From Phycisphaerales bacterium UBA7708 (GTDB lineage Bacteria; Planctomycetota; Phycisphaerae; Sedimentisphaerales; Anaerohalosphaeraceae), in contig DLFY01000029.1 of the NCBI GenBank assembly GCA_002482415.1, positions 1-6,427 on the forward strand: a stretch of DNA of 6,427 nt, written 5' to 3'. Below the pieces are notes generated by a model that saw only the letters and a list, made by a program, of their open reading frames with translations, had not been told where the DNA came from and searched no databases. Below are positions 4,664-6,427 of the stretch, piece by piece. Position 1 is the first letter of the stretch. Each line of letters begins with the position of its first letter. Both the position numbers and the translations under genes were made by a program.

Positions 4664-5671
4664 GTCCACAGGGATTAGCTTTCCCTGTGACCAGGTGTAT
4701 TTTTTGTAATTTCCGCCGCCCAGGGCTTCCTGAAAGACGGTTCCATCCGGCATATTCATTTCAAATGCGCCCAACGCGCTGAAGTCCGGATTGAATACAA
4801 TGTTGCGGCGGCGGATTTGATACTGATTGTCCATGCGAGAACCATCATTGAATGTCCAGTGTTCAGCATAAAGTCCCTCGACAGGAATTGTTTTGCCATC
4901 GACAGTCTCTGTTTTCACAACACTCAGAATAACCTCCATGCTTTGAAAATACCGCCGATTATCAGGTCCATAACATTGGAGTGGTATGGAAGATTCCTTA
5001 AGCAGTTTGCCCCAGACCCGGTCATTGGAATCCATAATGATATGGGCTTTGCGCAGGCAGTATTTTTCCTGCGGATCCAGCCAGAGGGTATAATTGCCGC
5101 AGGAAGTATCAGCTTTCAGGACCAGACAAGAGATTCCTTCTATCATTTCGTTCTTATCAGACAGGACGACTCTGTTGATTTCTTTATCAAGCACCACCGT
5201 CCAGTGGCCGTCCCGGTTATTGTGACTGAAATACCCATCCAGACTATTTCCGTGTGCAGGAACAAATGTGGCATCCATTTGAACGGACTCAGGCGATTGT
5301 AGCGTGAATGTCTGAAAACCGGCACTGTTCTGGCTGAAAAAAGCAACGGTACCATTGAAAAACCGACGGGTTGAAAAATCGTCGGAAATGAGTTGGCCGC
5401 TTTTGTCGGGGGCAAATCGGTCGGTGACGATATCTATCCGCCGGCCGTCAATTCGATATTGAACCAGTTCCTTCTGTAAAATTTTTGGAGGCTTGAGGCC
5501 GTTTGGATCAAGGGCGGAGGTGATTGTCTCGATATCCATTGCTACCGGCGGCCGCTGGAGATTGGCTCGAGCCGTCGTGAGGATTTCCTGAATGGATAGA
5601 TTGCCCGCAGGTTGTGCCCATCCACTGACCGACAAGACGGTCAGGCAGATTGCTATGATTTTCTCTTTCAT
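4655..5671 (-). CDS. Secreted beta-rich protein of unknown function, LolA-like in style
   Basis: The protein has 338 residues from the ATG at 5671. AAGGAG (5683-5678) lies 6 bases before that ATG. A TTG two codons upstream would abut the ribosome site and is rejected. Residues 1-19 (MKEKIIAICLTVLSVSGWA) form a signal peptide with likely cleavage before Gln20. The mature part alternates polar and hydrophobic residues as in beta-sheet proteins. It has YRIDGRRIDIVTDR near 72-85, FFNGTVAFFSQ near 104-114, YTLWLDPQEKYCLRK at 194-208 and NPDFSALGAFE near 294-304. The 'LWLDP...RK' pattern and the overall rhythm recall LolA-like or lipoprotein-sorting-type beta proteins of planctomycetes. There is no lipobox, and I cannot assign the family firmly. 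Four cysteines (about 182, 191, 205, 233) could form disulphides after export. It lies 36 bases after the DUF4177 gene, probably in one operon. Confidence 0.75.
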   Translation of the reverse strand: MKEKIIAICLTVLSVSGWAQPAGNLSIQEILTTARANLQRPPVAMDIETITSALDPNGLKPPKILQKELVQYRIDGRRIDIVTDRFAPDKSGQLISDDFSTRRFFNGTVAFFSQNSAGFQTFTLQSPESVQMDATFVPAHGNSLDGYFSHNNRDGHWTVVLDKEINRVVLSDKNEMIEGISCLVLKADTSCGNYTLWLDPQEKYCLRKAHIIMDSNDRVWGKLLKESSIPLQCYGPDNRRYFQSMEVILSVVKTETVDGKTIPVEGLYAEHWTFNDGSRMDNQYQIRRRNIVFNPDFSALGAFEMNMPDGTVFQEALGGGNYKKYTWSQGKLIPVDKK

Positions 5672-5707
5672 AGACAACTCCTTTCGTGATACAGCGATAT
5701 GTCCGGT

Positions 5708-5902
5708 TCAGCCTTTTGGTCGCTTGAAGATGACCACGATATCTTTGGTGTTGCCGGAGGTTTCGTTGGTATCCAGTGCCGCCGCCAGTTCCCAGCCCTG
5801 CTGACCCAGATCGTTCATCATCTGGTCCAGCCGGAGCTCGTCGATTTTGCCGCCTACCCAGCCCGTCGCCGCCAACTTGATTGTTTTGTATTCCCAGATC
5901 AT
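5708..5902 (-). CDS. DUF4177 domain small protein
   Basis: This 64-residue protein consists almost entirely of a DUF4177 domain. WEYKTIKL is at 3-10, an Asp/Glu-Leu segment precedes MMNDLGQQGWEL (28-39), and VVIFKRP is near the end. This is the family pattern of W-EYK, LN-LG-GWEL and a terminal FKR strand. The function of the family is unknown; such proteins are short, soluble and often encoded beside membrane or secreted proteins. The start at 5902 is chosen because the domain begins there and AAGG lies about 6 bases upstream. No ATG, and no well-placed alternative start, exists in frame before the RNase P gene. The frame stays open into antisense rnpB sequence, but that extension is not a gene. 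The secreted-protein gene follows 36 bases downstream on the same strand. Confidence 0.85.
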   Translation of the reverse strand: MIWEYKTIKLAATGWVGGKIDELRLDQMMNDLGQQGWELAAALDTNETSGNTKDIVVIFKRPKG

Positions 5903-5946
5903 GTGCTGCCTTGCAATGTGTCGAGAATCGCTCCTTTCGATTTCAA
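5899..5946 (-). CDS. Possible 15-aa upstream peptide overlapping the DUF4177 start
   Basis: A strong ribosome site AAAGGAG lies about 9 bases before a TTG at 5946, while the ATG of the DUF4177 gene has only a modest AAGG. The TTG opens a 15-codon frame. Its TGA stop (5901-5899) overlaps the DUF4177 ATG as ATGA, the arrangement seen in translational coupling. A second AAAGGAG lies inside the frame. The peptide itself has no recognisable feature, and the evidence is only positional. Confidence 0.2.
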   Translation of the reverse strand: MKSKGAILDTLQGST

Positions 5947-5989
5947 GACTCTTATTCTCCTTTAAAATGCTCAAGCTCTCTGCCGCCTT

Positions 5990-6019
5990 ACTATACTTAC
6001 TATGACAGCCGTGGAGCAA
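5990..6019 (-). promoter_or_regulatory. Candidate promoter of the DUF4177/secreted-protein operon
   Basis: On the minus strand TTGCTC (6019-6014) and TATAGT (5995-5990) are 18 bases apart. This would give a transcript start near 5984 and a leader of about 80 bases containing two AAAGGAG sequences. It is divergent from the rnpB promoter about 80 bases away. Confidence 0.4.
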
Positions 6020-6090
6020 GAATGTTTCCAAAAATCCGCAGAAAATAGTATTGGAGCCGAAACATCCTTTTCTATATATTGTATTTCGTC

Positions 6091-6096
6091 TATAAT
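6091..6096 (+). promoter_or_regulatory. Probable -10 element of rnpB
   Basis: A perfect TATAAT ends 8 bases before the first conserved bases of the RNase P RNA, which fits transcription starting at its 5' end. The -35 is poor (TTTTCT at 6068-6073 with 17-base spacing). TTGGAG (6051-6056) with TATATA (6073-6078) is a less likely upstream alternative. Confidence 0.5.
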
Positions 6097-6103
6097 ACCA
6101 TTC

Positions 6104-6427
6104 TGAGTGGGTCGGGCGACCGCCGGGGTGAAAGCTCCGGAGGAAAGTCCGAGCAGGACAGGGCACGGCGGCGGCTAATAACCGCCCGGGGTGACCCGCG
6201 GGATAGTGCCACAGAAAAGATACCGCCGGGGCCTTTCGGGGCTTCGGTAAGGGTGAAATGGTGCGGTAAGAGCGCACCGCGTCATCGGTAACGGTGACGG
6301 CATGGAAAACCCCGCCGCCTGCAAGACCAAGCAAGCCGGTAGCCTGGCCCGGGCAAAATCCGGCGGGTAGGTTGCGTGCCGATGGGGAGACCTGTCGGCA
6401 GAGCCGGCCGGTGACGGCCGGTCCAGT
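6104..6427 (+). ncRNA. rnpB: RNase P RNA, bacterial type A, 3' end beyond the window
   Basis: This is the catalytic RNA of ribonuclease P, which removes 5' leaders from tRNA precursors. The universal segments appear in the expected order. GGAGGAAAGTCC (6139-6150) forms the 5' half of P4 and its flank. ACAGAAA with ATACCGCC follows at 6211-6227. The GGTAAGGGTGAAA block and GGTGCGGTAAGAGCGCACCG come next, at about 6246-6279. GGGTAGG is at 6365-6371, and a GC-rich hairpin GCCGGCCGGTGACGGCCGGTC is at the right edge. The 3' half of P4 (normally an ACAGAA...CCGGCTTA-type segment) and the pairing partner of the 5' end are missing, so roughly 50-70 bases should lie past 6427. The 5' boundary is approximate because P1 cannot be closed here. 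The layout is of the ancestral A type, not the Bacillus B type. Confidence 0.97.

Noticed and set aside
5672..5677. TTG start for the secreted protein
   Set aside because: AAGGAG would directly abut the TTG. The ATG at 5671 has ideal 6-base spacing and a normal signal peptide.
5903..6334. Long upstream extension of the DUF4177 frame
   Set aside because: It crosses rnpB on the antisense strand. The domain starts at 5902 and no plausible start codon with a ribosome site lies further up.

Overview
The window looks like a chromosomal segment of a Planctomycetota bacterium, probably of the Phycisphaerae/Sedimentisphaerales type. This placement is an inference. It rests on degenerate interspersed repeats that read as PNEPN / TKPI / QTNPI in shifting frames, on secreted proteins of a style I associate with that group, and on wide, loosely packed intergenic regions. 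No mobile element, CRISPR array, tRNA or restriction/defence gene is visible.

Layout. Positions 1-360 hold two copies of a ~108-bp repeat, 246 bp apart, with a smaller shared motif and a perfect hairpin between them. A YbgC/FadM-type hotdog acyl-CoA thioesterase follows at 424-885 (+). Positions 886-1776 hold no conventional gene. Between 1014 and 1618 there are three successive plus-strand cassettes. Each has a sigma70-like promoter, a G-rich tract before an ATG, and a short reading frame running into a shared Pro-Pro/oligo-A box. Two of the three end in strong intrinsic terminators. This is the least explained part of the window. A minus-strand terminator at 1648-1687 then serves the next gene, a secreted Arg/Gln/Gly/Met-rich low-complexity protein (1777-2973, -).

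A Memo-family protein (3117-3989, -) with an intact His/His/Cys metal triad is divergent from purE (4091-4600, +), and their promoter signals overlap. purE converges on a secreted beta-rich protein (4655-5671, -). That protein lies downstream of a small DUF4177 protein (5708-5902, -), apparently in one operon. From 6104 to the right edge is rnpB, the RNase P RNA (+), cut off before its 3' end.

The genes do not form one pathway. purE belongs to purine synthesis, rnpB to tRNA maturation, and the thioesterase to acyl-CoA metabolism. The secreted proteins and Memo have no assignable substrate. Several starts were placed by Shine-Dalgarno spacing rather than by the longest open frame: Memo at 3989, the 338-aa secreted protein at 5671, and DUF4177 at 5902.
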